In this document: one piece after another, positions 23,025 through 32,069 of the stretch | How the letters are laid out: each line of letters starts with the position of its first letter | How positions within the stretch are numbered: the first letter of the stretch is position 1 | Assembly (NCBI GenBank): GCA_002708415.1 | Contig: PANS01000043.1 | Location: 1-35,663 of the forward strand | DNA length: 35,663 bases | Reading direction: 5' to 3' | DNA from: Micavibrio sp. | GTDB lineage: Bacteria > Pseudomonadota > Alphaproteobacteria > Micavibrionales > Micavibrionaceae | Program-made: the position numbers and the translations under genes | Notes under the pieces: model-generated | What the model was told of the DNA's origin: nothing | Databases searched by the model: none | Seen by the model: the letters and a program-made list of their open reading frames with translations, nothing else

Positions 23025-24821
23025 ATGAAAAAAAAGATAACTTATAAAGATATAACGCGTTTTTCACTCCACTATTGGATGAAATCACCTGTTCGTTTTT
23101 TTGCGACAGCAATTATGATATCTCTGGCAGCCGTTATTGACTCTATCTTTCCAATTGTTACTGGCCGTCTTGTGAATGCAATGACGAGCACGGATTTGAG
23201 TAGGGTGGGAGTGGAATTCATTTCATTTTTACCAAAAGCTGTTGTTATGGCTTTATTGCTATTGGTTATTGTTGAGTTTTTATATCATGGCGTTCGCAAT
23301 ATTGCTTACGGGTTATGGAATCGTGTGGCTGTTGATATATTGCAAAGTATAACGCAAGATTTATTTTATAAAGTTCAACGTTTCTCAACGGACTGGCATG
23401 CAAATAGTTTTGCTGGCGGAACTGTTCGTAAAATCACGCGTGCTATGTGGTCTTTTGATACTTTTGAAGATATTTTTATTATGTATCTTCTGCCAACTGG
23501 AATTGTGATGATTAGTATCATTGTCAGTATGACGCTGCATTGGCCTATTATGGGATTTGTTACATTCATATCTGTAGTTGTTTATGTTGCTATTAGTGTT
23601 TGGACAGTGCTTTGTATTAACGCAAAGAATTTTAAACGAGCTGCAAAAGCAGATACAGAAGTGGGAGCAGCCATTGCGGATGCTGTTACCTCAAATCATA
23701 CGGTTAAGTCTTTTGGTGCCGAGATCAAAGAAGATGTTATTCTAAGTGGTGTAACAGGATGTTGGAGACGTTTAGCTTTAACAAGTTGGCAAATTGCCAA
23801 TGGTACAGATTTATTGAGACGTTATGTTAGTGTGCTCATGATGCTGTTGATGGTTGGAACATCTCTGTGGCTTTGGTCTCAGGAGCGCGCTGACACTGGT
23901 GATATTGTTTACGTTTTTACAAGTTTTATCGTTCTTTCTGCTTACTTACGCCATATCGGTGAACAAGTTGCCAATATGCAACGTGCTGTCAGTGAAATGG
24001 AAGATGGTGTTTCATACTGGCTTCGTGAAGATGATGTTGTCGATAAAGAGGGAGCAAAAGATTTTATTCCTGAGGAAGGGCGTATTACTTTCGATAAAGT
24101 GTCATTCTCTTATGATGAAGACCAAACATCGATTTACGAAGATTTTTCTATTGAAATTAAAGCAGGAGAAAAAATAGCTTTAGTTGGATATTCAGGTTCA
24201 GGAAAATCAACGTTCGTGAAGCTCTTGCAACGTTTTTATGACGTGCAAGGTGGAGAAATACGTATTGATGGGCAAGATATTTCTAGTGTTACGCAAAGCT
24301 CTTTACGTCGTGCGATTTCACTTGTGCCGCAAGATCCGATTTTATTTCATCGTAGTTTGATGGATAATATTGCTTATGGCTGCCCTGATGCAACCAAAGA
24401 AGATGTTATTGAGGCGGCGAAACAGGCTTATGCCCATGATTTTATTGAAACGTTGCCAGAAGGATATAATACACTTGTTGGTGAACGTGGTATTAAGCTT
24501 TCTGGCGGTGAACGTCAGCGTGTAGCGCTTGCTCGGGCAATTTTAACCAATGCCAATATCTTGGTTATGGATGAGGCAACGTCTTCTCTTGATTCTGTTT
24601 CTGAGCATTATATTCAAAAAGCGCTTAAGAATTTAGAGCAGGATAGAACAACTATTACGATTGCTCATCGTCTTTCAACGATTAAAGATGCAGAGCGTAT
24701 TTTAGTGTTTGATAACGGAAAAATTATTGAGCAAGGAACGCACGCAGAATTGGTTGCTCAAGAAGGATCTCACTATAAACATTTATATGAGATGCAGGTT
24801 CTAGATTTAATTGGTGATTAA
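23025..24821 (+). CDS. ABC transporter, fused permease-ATPase half-transporter (exporter type)
   Basis: The 598-residue protein has an N-terminal six-helix exporter domain (about 20-320) and a C-terminal ATPase (about 353-590), the MsbA/HlyB-like layout of a homodimer-forming exporter. The ATPase is intact: Walker A GYSGSGKS (388-395), Q-loop Gln436, signature LSGGERQR (492-499), Walker B ILVMDE (512-517) and His548. The start at 23025 (MKKKITYKD) has a weak GAAAG; an upstream in-frame TTG at 22968 is possible but adds non-homologous sequence. It ends 4 nt from the converging purN. The substrate cannot be read from sequence; lipid, peptide or drug export are all possible. Confidence 0.93.
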   Translation: MKKKITYKDITRFSLHYWMKSPVRFFATAIMISLAAVIDSIFPIVTGRLVNAMTSTDLSRVGVEFISFLPKAVVMALLLLVIVEFLYHGVRNIAYGLWNRVAVDILQSITQDLFYKVQRFSTDWHANSFAGGTVRKITRAMWSFDTFEDIFIMYLLPTGIVMISIIVSMTLHWPIMGFVTFISVVVYVAISVWTVLCINAKNFKRAAKADTEVGAAIADAVTSNHTVKSFGAEIKEDVILSGVTGCWRRLALTSWQIANGTDLLRRYVSVLMMLLMVGTSLWLWSQERADTGDIVYVFTSFIVLSAYLRHIGEQVANMQRAVSEMEDGVSYWLREDDVVDKEGAKDFIPEEGRITFDKVSFSYDEDQTSIYEDFSIEIKAGEKIALVGYSGSGKSTFVKLLQRFYDVQGGEIRIDGQDISSVTQSSLRRAISLVPQDPILFHRSLMDNIAYGCPDATKEDVIEAAKQAYAHDFIETLPEGYNTLVGERGIKLSGGERQRVALARAILTNANILVMDEATSSLDSVSEHYIQKALKNLEQDRTTITIAHRLSTIKDAERILVFDNGKIIEQGTHAELVAQEGSHYKHLYEMQVLDLIGD

Positions 24822-24825
24822 CAAA

Positions 24826-25416
24826 TTAAAGAACAATGTCGCCGGATAGAATTTTTTTAATCGTTTCGATATAAAAATCTGGTTCGGCGGCCTTGACTTT
24901 ATTTTCTATGTCATCAACGGAGTCAGTCGGTAAGACGGAAATTTCTTTTTGTGCGACGATTGCGCCTTTATCATACTCACTATTAACTATATGAATAGTG
25001 ATTCCTGTTTTACTGTCGCTATTTGCTTTTACTGCTTCGTGAATATGACGTCCATACATGCCTTGTCCGCCATGATTGGGAAGGAGCGCAGGGTGAACGT
25101 TTAAGATAGCGTTAGGAAAAGAGCTGATTGTTTTAGGACCTATGAGTTTCATATAGCCAGAACAAATAACCAATTTAATTTTTTCATCTTGTAGTCTTTG
25201 CGCAATGGCTGTGTCTAAATCTTCGACATTAGGATGCGTTTTACTATTAAGACAAGCTGTCTTTAAGCCTTTATCGTCAGCCCATTCTAATGCAGTGCTT
25301 CCTGAATTGTTGCTAATCATAAGAGTTGGTGATGCCCGTAGTTCTCCTTCAAAGCACGCATCTGTGATGGCTTTAGCGGATGATCCATTGTAAGAGGCGA
25401 GAAAGGCTATATTCAT
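24826..25416 (-). CDS. purN: Phosphoribosylglycinamide formyltransferase, PurN-like (atypical subtype)
   Basis: PurN transfers a formyl group from 10-formyltetrahydrofolate to GAR in purine synthesis. The 196-residue protein keeps the catalytic trio: Asn106 and His108 in NVHPALLP, and Asp149 in EYDKGAIVAQ. The loop GGQGMYGRHIHEAV differs from the KGLHTHR-type loop of proteobacterial PurN and looks like the variant I associate with Bacteroidetes. The N-terminal phosphate loop is also divergent (LASYNGSSAKAI). Its ATG overlaps the stop of the upstream membrane-protein gene (TAATG). purM is not adjacent. Formyl transfer to a different substrate cannot be excluded. Confidence 0.85.
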   Translation of the reverse strand: MNIAFLASYNGSSAKAITDACFEGELRASPTLMISNNSGSTALEWADDKGLKTACLNSKTHPNVEDLDTAIAQRLQDEKIKLVICSGYMKLIGPKTISSFPNAILNVHPALLPNHGGQGMYGRHIHEAVKANSDSKTGITIHIVNSEYDKGAIVAQKEISVLPTDSVDDIENKVKAAEPDFYIETIKKILSGDIVL

Positions 25417-25964
25417 TAAATAATCCAGCTTTTTGGTTTGTTGATTTCTTTTCCTTTCATGGCGAGCACTGTTCCTTTTCCAAATCTATAAAGGAGATAG
25501 ATTAGGATAGGGAGAATCGCTATAAGGCCAGAAATGGCAAGAGTTTGACCATTAGTACGCATAAATTCAGGCATACACGGGGCGATAAAACCATAAAGCT
25601 CTTGCATATCCGTACTTTCTGGATTTGCAAGAATATGTTCGTAGAGAGGACTTGCACACACTGTCATCGCGTTTGGATCATAATTAGGAAGAAGATAAAT
25701 AATTGCGGTAGTTAAAGTCAACGCGGGAAGTATGAATATTCCAAACCATATTGAACGGATGATATATGTTGCGTGATTATTGCTAAAGCTTAATGCTTCA
25801 GACTTTGATCGTAAAATATATGCTGCAATAAGAAGGAAAATAAATAATATCGTTGCGACAAGGGTAAAAGAAATAGAAGGGATGAAGGCCATTATAATTG
25901 ACGCCCATATTGCTCCATAAAGGTAAATGATATTCTTTTGTTCTTTTTCTGTAATTTTTCTCAT
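25416..25964 (-). CDS. Four-helix integral membrane protein, unknown function
   Basis: The 182-residue product has hydrophobic segments at about residues 12-30, 32-51, 70-92 and 141-159. The loop between helices 3 and 4 contains Cys103 and Cys130, which could form a disulfide if exposed to the periplasm. The piece HATYIIRSIWFGIF is reminiscent of DUF4870-type small membrane proteins, but the match is loose and I do not assign a family. GGAGG inside the end of mutL gives it a clear ribosome binding site, with 6 nt between the genes. Its stop overlaps the purN start, so it is coupled to both neighbours. Confidence 0.75.
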   Translation of the reverse strand: MRKITEKEQKNIIYLYGAIWASIIMAFIPSISFTLVATILFIFLLIAAYILRSKSEALSFSNNHATYIIRSIWFGIFILPALTLTTAIIYLLPNYDPNAMTVCASPLYEHILANPESTDMQELYGFIAPCMPEFMRTNGQTLAISGLIAILPILIYLLYRFGKGTVLAMKGKEINKPKSWII

Positions 25965-25970
25965 GGGTTT

Positions 25971-27818
25971 TTACCTCCGGTCAAATATCTTTTCAATGTC
26001 TTTTAAATCTAGTGTGATGTAGGTTGGTCTGCCATGATTGCAGTGACCTGAATTTTCTGTTTTTTCCATCTCACGTAAGAGAGCATTCATTTCTTCTGCG
26101 TTCATGCGTCTGCCAGATCTAACGGATCCATGGCATGCCATGGTGGACAATATCTCGTGCAATTTTTTTTCTAAAATTGTCGAGCTATCTTGATCCTCAA
26201 GTTCGTCCAAAATATCAGGTAAAAGTTTTTTGATGTTTGCGCGCGTGCCTAATAAAGCAGGGATTGAGCGTACGGCAATTGATCCTGCGCCAAAATTATC
26301 TATTTCTAGCCCTAGTTTTTGCAAGGCTTCTTTATGCTCTAATAAATGTGCGACTTTATCTTCATCTAAGTCAATTATTTCAGGGACGAGAAGCCCTTGA
26401 GAAATAACACCCTCGTTCTCGAGTTGGTGTTTAAACTTCTCATAAACAAGGCGTTCGTGTGCGGCGTGCTGATCGACGATAACAAGGCCTTCACTGCTTT
26501 GTGCAATGATATAGTTTTCATGAATTTGTGTGCGTGCTGCGCCAAGGGGGAAAGTGTTTTCCTCTTGTATAAAATCTTGCGGTACTTCTGCACGGGCAGC
26601 GGGTTCAAATTGTCCTAATTCACCTGATTGAAAATTTTGTGTTTCTAATGGGGAATAGAGTTCTTGATGTTTTTCGGCTAGATTTCCGTATCCATTATTT
26701 TGATGTGCGTAATATGATGGAACGGCAGAGGTACTTCCTCTGTTCATTGGTAATGAAGAGAATGATCCTGCCTGCGCTTTACCGAGAGCTGCGGTTGATA
26801 TTGTGGACGATGTTGTCATGCCCGCCTCTAACAGCGCGTGTTTGAGTGCTGTAATTATAAGGCCGCGCACATGGCCGGTATCTTGAAAACGAACTTCAGC
26901 TTTTGCTGGGTGAACGTTTACATCAACGGCGGCAGGCGGTAGATCAATATACAGCGCAACAATAGGGTGACGACCACTGTGAAGAACATCCATATAGGCG
27001 GCGCGAATACAGCCTAATAGAAGGCGGTCTTTAACGGGACGGCCATTAACAAATAAAAATTGTTGCATAGTGTTGGAACGGCTTAAAGTAGGTAGACCAG
27101 CGTGTCCTGTAACAGATAGCTCCTCCCGTATCGCTTTAACGGGAACAGAGTTCTCGCCAAATTCTTTACCTAATACTGCGGACAAGCGTTCACGGCGCTG
27201 GTCAAGAAGATTACCCTGTTCAGGCGCTAGGTGCAGAGAGGTTTTATCATTATGGGTGAGCTTAAAGCCAATGGCCGGAAAGGCCATGGCTATACGTGAG
27301 ATTGTATCTTTGATAGCGGTAAACTCGGCGCGATCAGATTTTAAAAATTTAAGACGTGCTGGTGTGGCATAAAAGAGATCGCGCACTTCAACAGTTGTCC
27401 CTTGAGGATGTGAGGCTGGCGTTAGGCCTTTATCATTTCCGCCATGAACTTTTATTTCCCAAGCTTCTCTTTCGGTATCTGATTTTGATTTAATGGAGAG
27501 ACGACTAATTGCACCAATAGAAGGGAGCGCCTCACCGCGAAAACCAAGGTGATTGATGTTTACGAGATCATCATCTGGAAGTTTAGATGTAGCGTGGCGA
27601 CATAACGCCGCTTCTAATTCCTTTTTGCTCATGCCAAAGCCGTTATCGCGTATGGAAATTAGAGTTTTTCCGCCTTCACGGACATCAATATCAATTTGTG
27701 ATGAACCCGCATCAATTGCATTTTCGACAAGTTCTTTAATGGCGGCTGCAGGTCTTTCAATAACCTCACCAGCAGCAATCTGATTAACCAGATAATCGGG
27801 TAAATGTCGTATACGCAT
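25971..27818 (-). CDS. mutL: DNA mismatch repair protein MutL with endonuclease motifs
   Basis: MutL links mismatch recognition by MutS to strand removal. The 615-residue form starts at ATG 27818 (MRIRHLP), where homology starts; an in-frame TTG at 27854 is an alternative, and neither has a clear Shine-Dalgarno. The GHKL ATPase is intact: ELVENAIDAG, DNGFGM and GFRGEALPSI. The C-terminal domain keeps the nicking-endonuclease motifs DQHAAHERLVYE (from residue 449), ACH near 561, CNHGRP near 593 and a terminal F-D-R. These are the metal-site motifs of MutL proteins in bacteria lacking MutH. A Ser/Asn/Gly-rich linker (about 335-425) joins the domains. Confidence 0.96.
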   Translation of the reverse strand: MRIRHLPDYLVNQIAAGEVIERPAAAIKELVENAIDAGSSQIDIDVREGGKTLISIRDNGFGMSKKELEAALCRHATSKLPDDDLVNINHLGFRGEALPSIGAISRLSIKSKSDTEREAWEIKVHGGNDKGLTPASHPQGTTVEVRDLFYATPARLKFLKSDRAEFTAIKDTISRIAMAFPAIGFKLTHNDKTSLHLAPEQGNLLDQRRERLSAVLGKEFGENSVPVKAIREELSVTGHAGLPTLSRSNTMQQFLFVNGRPVKDRLLLGCIRAAYMDVLHSGRHPIVALYIDLPPAAVDVNVHPAKAEVRFQDTGHVRGLIITALKHALLEAGMTTSSTISTAALGKAQAGSFSSLPMNRGSTSAVPSYYAHQNNGYGNLAEKHQELYSPLETQNFQSGELGQFEPAARAEVPQDFIQEENTFPLGAARTQIHENYIIAQSSEGLVIVDQHAAHERLVYEKFKHQLENEGVISQGLLVPEIIDLDEDKVAHLLEHKEALQKLGLEIDNFGAGSIAVRSIPALLGTRANIKKLLPDILDELEDQDSSTILEKKLHEILSTMACHGSVRSGRRMNAEEMNALLREMEKTENSGHCNHGRPTYITLDLKDIEKIFDRR

Positions 27819-27850
27819 AGGGGTAGAATAGAGGGGTTTGGGGGAAGATA

Positions 27851-29161
27851 TCAATCAATTATTGCATCATCTGTGCGGGCTGCGGATAAGTCGACACCGT
27901 CTAGAATGGCGCCTGTAAGGTCAGCTTTTCTTAAATCGCAATCTTCAAGATTTGCGCCTGTTAAATCCACACCCATTAGAATAGAATCGCGTAAATCTGT
28001 TCCTGATAGATCTGTATAACGCATAACAGCACCACTAAGGTTCGTGCGCTGGATACGAACACCTGTGCCATCTGGGCTATCGAATTTTAGACCGCTTAGA
28101 TTAGCACCGCTTAGATTAGCGCGAGAAAAAACACAATTTTGTAAAGATGAGCCGCGTAAATCGGCACTCATCATACGACAATCACGAAAGCTGGATTCAT
28201 TTAATGTGGCACTTTGCATTTTGATCTCATTGAGATCCATATCAATGAAATTTGCTTTAATTGCTTTAATTGCTGTAAGAGGATACGTTTTTAAGTGCAT
28301 AACATGTCTTAAATCAACGCCGCTTAAATCCATTTGAGCGCCTTTTTGTCCGGCTGAAGAAACCCATGCTTTGTGTTTGCTTAGAAGATCTTCTAAATCC
28401 TCTCCGCGCTCTTCTAGTGTGATTCCCATTGATTGATCGTCCATAATGCCATCAAGTTGTGCGCCTTGTAGCTCTACTTGTTCCATGACTGTACCACTCA
28501 TGATGGAATCTTGCAGGTTTGCATTTGTCATGTTTGATCCAGTAAAGTTTGCATCGGTAAGATTGGCGCCACTGAATTTAACGCCTGTTAAGTCGGCTTC
28601 ATTGATGGTTACGCCAGTCATATCGGCATCAGAAAAATCTGCTGATATTGCTTTTACACCTGTTAAATTTGTTTCTGTAAGCTGCGCGCCAGTAAAGATA
28701 GCGTTCCATGAGGATCTTTCATCATTAGTATTATCTCCAGCACGCTGACGATTTTGTAAAGTTCCATCAGAGCTCTGCTCCATGATTTTTCCTTCACGTA
28801 AATCTGCAGAATCTAAATCAGCACCTGTAAGATTGGCACCAGCAACATATGCGCCACGAAAGTCAGCGCGTTTAAAATCAGCATTTTCTAAGTTTGCATT
28901 ACGAAGATCGCAGGCATAAAAACATGAGGCAATAAATATTCCATTAGACATGTCAGCATTTTTAAGTATTGATCCAGTGAAATCTGCTTGTGATAAATCA
29001 GCACTACGAAAATTTAAATCTGTAAGATCTAGAAATTTTAAGGATGCTCTTGCACCACCCTTTTTACCAATAGTGAATCTTTGGTGAAGGTTAATGACTT
29101 CATCAAGTTCTCTTTGAGAAAACCTGACAAGATTGTCTGGGCTGGGTGCTTTCTTATTCAT
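27851..29161 (-). CDS. Pentapeptide-repeat protein with two repeated modules
   Basis: The 436-residue protein is built largely of five-residue A(D/N)LXX units, such as DLTGANLEDCDLRKADLTGA, which form a right-handed quadrilateral beta helix. Two blocks are visible. Each is introduced by a related cap: HQRFTIGKKGGARASLKF from His26 and HKAWVSSAGQKGAQMDLSGV from His263. The second cap is typical of alphaproteobacterial pentapeptide proteins. A polar Gln/Asn/Asp-rich insert (about 127-152) breaks the first block. There is no signal peptide or membrane helix, so it is probably cytoplasmic. It lies 45 nt after pgi and ends 32 nt before mutL. Its molecular role is unknown. Confidence 0.9.
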   Translation of the reverse strand: MNKKAPSPDNLVRFSQRELDEVINLHQRFTIGKKGGARASLKFLDLTDLNFRSADLSQADFTGSILKNADMSNGIFIASCFYACDLRNANLENADFKRADFRGAYVAGANLTGADLDSADLREGKIMEQSSDGTLQNRQRAGDNTNDERSSWNAIFTGAQLTETNLTGVKAISADFSDADMTGVTINEADLTGVKFSGANLTDANFTGSNMTNANLQDSIMSGTVMEQVELQGAQLDGIMDDQSMGITLEERGEDLEDLLSKHKAWVSSAGQKGAQMDLSGVDLRHVMHLKTYPLTAIKAIKANFIDMDLNEIKMQSATLNESSFRDCRMMSADLRGSSLQNCVFSRANLSGANLSGLKFDSPDGTGVRIQRTNLSGAVMRYTDLSGTDLRDSILMGVDLTGANLEDCDLRKADLTGAILDGVDLSAARTDDAIID

Positions 29162-29206
29162 ACTTAAATCATTAGCAATTTCATAGGGTTAAGGAAAGTA
29201 AGAAAT

Positions 29207-30730
29207 TTATTTATCGTCTTTTATGAGAGAAAATAATGCTTTAGTTGATGGATCCGCGGCATTTAACTCGTTATTTTCTATTTTATGAGCCATTTCTTTT
29301 CCAAGCTCTACACCAAATTGATCAAAAGCGTTAATATTCCAAATGATGCTTTGTACAAATACTTTATGCTCATAAAGAGCGATGAGCGTGCCCAAATGAT
29401 AGCTATCCATTTTATCTAGAATAATGCTAGAGCAAGGGCGATCACCAAGGAATTGTTTGTGTGGGCTGTCTGATTTTTTCCCCTGCATCAAAGCCTGTGG
29501 CTGAGCCAAGAAATTATTTAAGAGCTTATCATGATGATCTTTTAAGTCATGATTGGGTGTTTTTACTCCAATAAAATCACAAGGGATGATGTCTGTCCCT
29601 TGGTGGAGAAGTTGAAAAAAACTGTGCTGACTTGTTGTTCCAACACCACCAAAAATAATAGGTGATGTTTTATAAGCAATGATATTGCCATCTAAATCGA
29701 TGTTCTTGCCATTTGATTCCATTTCTAATTGCTGCAAGTAGTCAGGGAATGCTTTTAATTCTTGCGCGTAAGGTAATATTACTTTGGCTTGATAGCCGCA
29801 GAAATTTCTATGCCAAATATCTATGAGTGCCATAATAACAGGGATATTTGTTTCTAACGCCTCCATTTCAAAGTGCTTATCCATATCGTGCGCACCATTT
29901 AAAAGATCTTTGAAGTTTTTTATTCCAAATGCAATAGAGGTTGTTAAACTAACCGCAGACCATAGACTGAAACGACCGCCCACACCTTCATCAAAGGCAA
30001 CGACGTTGTTGTTATCAATACCATAGGCTTGGGCTTTTTCTGGATTTGCTGTGATAGCAATAAAGTGCTTCGAAATGAAAGTATCAGTGTTTAGTGATTT
30101 TTTAAGCCATTCTCGTGCTGTATCTGAATTTACGCGTGTTTCTTGCGTGGTGAAACTTTTTGAGACAACAATGAAAAGCGTTGTCTCAGGTTCACATGAT
30201 GCTAACGCTCTTGTTAAATTTGTTCCATCAATGTTGGTAACGAAATGAAAATTTATATCAGATGTTTTTTGTTCTAAAAAGGCGTCATAGATAAGTTCAG
30301 GGCCTAAGCCAGATCCGCCTAACCCAATATGAACAATATTTTTTATCGGTTTTCCTGTTGCGCCCAACCATTTTTTATTGCGAATATCTTCGCTTATTTT
30401 TGTAAGTTGGATTAAATCTGCCGTACCATCACGCTGGTTTGTATGAAGGGCAGAACGATTTTCAGTTTTATTAACTATGTCACCATTAAAAAGTTTCTGT
30501 TTTTCCTCTTTTAAATTTTGTTCTTTAGCAAGGCCTAATAAGAGAGCGAGCGCCCCTAATGTTATTTTGTTTTTTGAAATGTCGTAATGGAGACCTTTTA
30601 TAGAAAAGGATAAGCTGTTAAATCGGTCACTATCTTCTTGAAATAAATCAACGATTGAAGAGTTTTCTATCACTTTATGAAGTTTCTCTAGACTCTTCCA
30701 ATATTGGCTTTGAGTAGGATTATTGGACAT
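29207..30730 (-). CDS. pgi: Glucose-6-phosphate isomerase
   Basis: Pgi interconverts glucose 6-phosphate and fructose 6-phosphate. The 507-residue protein is somewhat shorter than the 549 residues of E. coli. Family signatures are ENRSALHTNQR, HIGLGGSGLGPEL, the phosphate-binding VVSKSFTTQET, the catalytic glutamate in LEMESNGK, the catalytic histidine in GTTSQHSFFQLLHQG and the catalytic lysine in FDQFGVELGKEMA. All active-site residues I can check are present. Its first 11 bp overlap the end of the upstream M16 gene, so translation is probably coupled; the neighbours otherwise have no link to sugar metabolism. Confidence 0.97.
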   Translation of the reverse strand: MSNNPTQSQYWKSLEKLHKVIENSSIVDLFQEDSDRFNSLSFSIKGLHYDISKNKITLGALALLLGLAKEQNLKEEKQKLFNGDIVNKTENRSALHTNQRDGTADLIQLTKISEDIRNKKWLGATGKPIKNIVHIGLGGSGLGPELIYDAFLEQKTSDINFHFVTNIDGTNLTRALASCEPETTLFIVVSKSFTTQETRVNSDTAREWLKKSLNTDTFISKHFIAITANPEKAQAYGIDNNNVVAFDEGVGGRFSLWSAVSLTTSIAFGIKNFKDLLNGAHDMDKHFEMEALETNIPVIMALIDIWHRNFCGYQAKVILPYAQELKAFPDYLQQLEMESNGKNIDLDGNIIAYKTSPIIFGGVGTTSQHSFFQLLHQGTDIIPCDFIGVKTPNHDLKDHHDKLLNNFLAQPQALMQGKKSDSPHKQFLGDRPCSSIILDKMDSYHLGTLIALYEHKVFVQSIIWNINAFDQFGVELGKEMAHKIENNELNAADPSTKALFSLIKDDK

Positions 30731-32069
30731 TAGGTAACTCTTTCAATATTGTGATATTGTTCTTTTGTGATGATTTTCCAACGAGGACAGTATTTATTTT
30801 TTCTTCTTTTAATATTCTTTGGGCAACACGTAAGACATCTTCTTTGGTGATGCTGTTGATGTTGTTTTTATATTGATCAAGATAATTAAGCGGGCGCTCA
30901 TTTTTTTGTAAACTGATAAGCAATTTTGCAATTTTATTGGTGGATGTTAGTGAAAGGGGGAGGGATCCAGTGATGTAATCTTTAGCATTTTGTAATTCTT
31001 TATCGGTAATACCTTCTGTTTTAATACGTTTGATTTCTTGGTCAATAATTTCTAACATGCGTGGCACAGTGTCGTTTTTTGTAGATGTTGAAATATAGAG
31101 TTTTTGTGCATTGTCTAAAAAATCTAATGATGAGTATATGCCGTAAGTCATGCCTTCTTTTTCACGCGCCTGTTCCATAAGCCTTGAGCCAAAACCGCCG
31201 CCGCCCAATATATAATTAAAAACTTGCGCGGCGTAATAATCAGGATCTTTTCTATCAAAGGCCGGAAAGCTAATGTTTATAACTGTTTGCGGAATATTTT
31301 TTTGATAAAAATAAACGCCATTTTTATGTTCTGGCGCGGGCATTTCTTGTATATTTTTTTGTTTGTCGGGCAGATCACCAAAGATTCTATCTAATTGTGT
31401 TTGTAGTTCTTCTTTTGTGATATCACCCATAACGCCGATGATAAGCCGATCTTTTGTTAAGTAATTATCTTTGAATTCTCTTAGGTCATCCGCAGTTAAA
31501 TTTTGCAAACTAGATATTGTGCCACCACTATTTAATGCATAGGGGTGGCCTTTATAGATAAGGTCGTTTTGAATGCGTGCCGCAATCCATTTTGGATTAG
31601 TGAGAGACGAACGGATACGGCTTATATTGGCTTGCTTCATGCGTTCAATAGGTTCTTTGTCAAATTTTGGTTTTGTAAGAGCGAGATTAAGAAGGTTAAA
31701 AGCTTCCTCTTTATATCGCGTGAGTGTTTTTAGATGACCGTTAAAATGGTCGCGACTATTACTAAATCCGAGCGCTATTGAGTTATCTCTGAGTTTTTTT
31801 TGAAAGTTTTGAGAATCTATATTTCCTGCGCCTTCATCAAGAGTGTTTGAAAGGAGTTTGCTACGCCCCTGTTTTTCTGCAGGGTCATTGATTGACCCTG
31901 ATCCCTTAAAGGAGAATTGCATAGCAATGATGGGTAAAGAGTGATCTTCGACGAGCCAAGCTGTTAAACCATTTTTACTTTTAACTTCTTGAATATCAAG
32001 GAATCGTTCGTTTGCACGCACTGGTAGAGAAATTAGTATGAATATAAGAGTGTAATAAATGATGTGCAT
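30720..32069 (-). CDS. M16-family protein lacking the zinc motif (non-catalytic partner subunit)
   Basis: The 449-residue protein begins with a signal peptide (MHIIYYTLIFILISLPVRA) at the ATG that overlaps the stop of the previous gene (TAATG). It has two M16 domains. Where the catalytic paralogue upstream has HXXEH, this one reads GRSKLLSNTLDEG, so the three metal/catalytic positions are Lys71, Ser74 and Asn75. The C-terminal half keeps the Arg/Tyr substrate-binding segment REKEGMTYGIYS. This is the classical arrangement of a two-gene M16B peptidase, where one subunit brings zinc and the other substrate contacts. The longer upstream frame (to 32210) lies inside the other gene and is rejected. 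Confidence 0.92.
   Translation of the reverse strand: MHIIYYTLIFILISLPVRANERFLDIQEVKSKNGLTAWLVEDHSLPIIAMQFSFKGSGSINDPAEKQGRSKLLSNTLDEGAGNIDSQNFQKKLRDNSIALGFSNSRDHFNGHLKTLTRYKEEAFNLLNLALTKPKFDKEPIERMKQANISRIRSSLTNPKWIAARIQNDLIYKGHPYALNSGGTISSLQNLTADDLREFKDNYLTKDRLIIGVMGDITKEELQTQLDRIFGDLPDKQKNIQEMPAPEHKNGVYFYQKNIPQTVINISFPAFDRKDPDYYAAQVFNYILGGGGFGSRLMEQAREKEGMTYGIYSSLDFLDNAQKLYISTSTKNDTVPRMLEIIDQEIKRIKTEGITDKELQNAKDYITGSLPLSLTSTNKIAKLLISLQKNERPLNYLDQYKNNINSITKEDVLRVAQRILKEEKINTVLVGKSSQKNNITILKELPNVQ

Noticed and set aside
28446-28748. Open frames on the plus strand across the pentapeptide gene
   Set aside because: They follow the periodic repeat of the real minus-strand gene and have no ribosome binding site or family signature.
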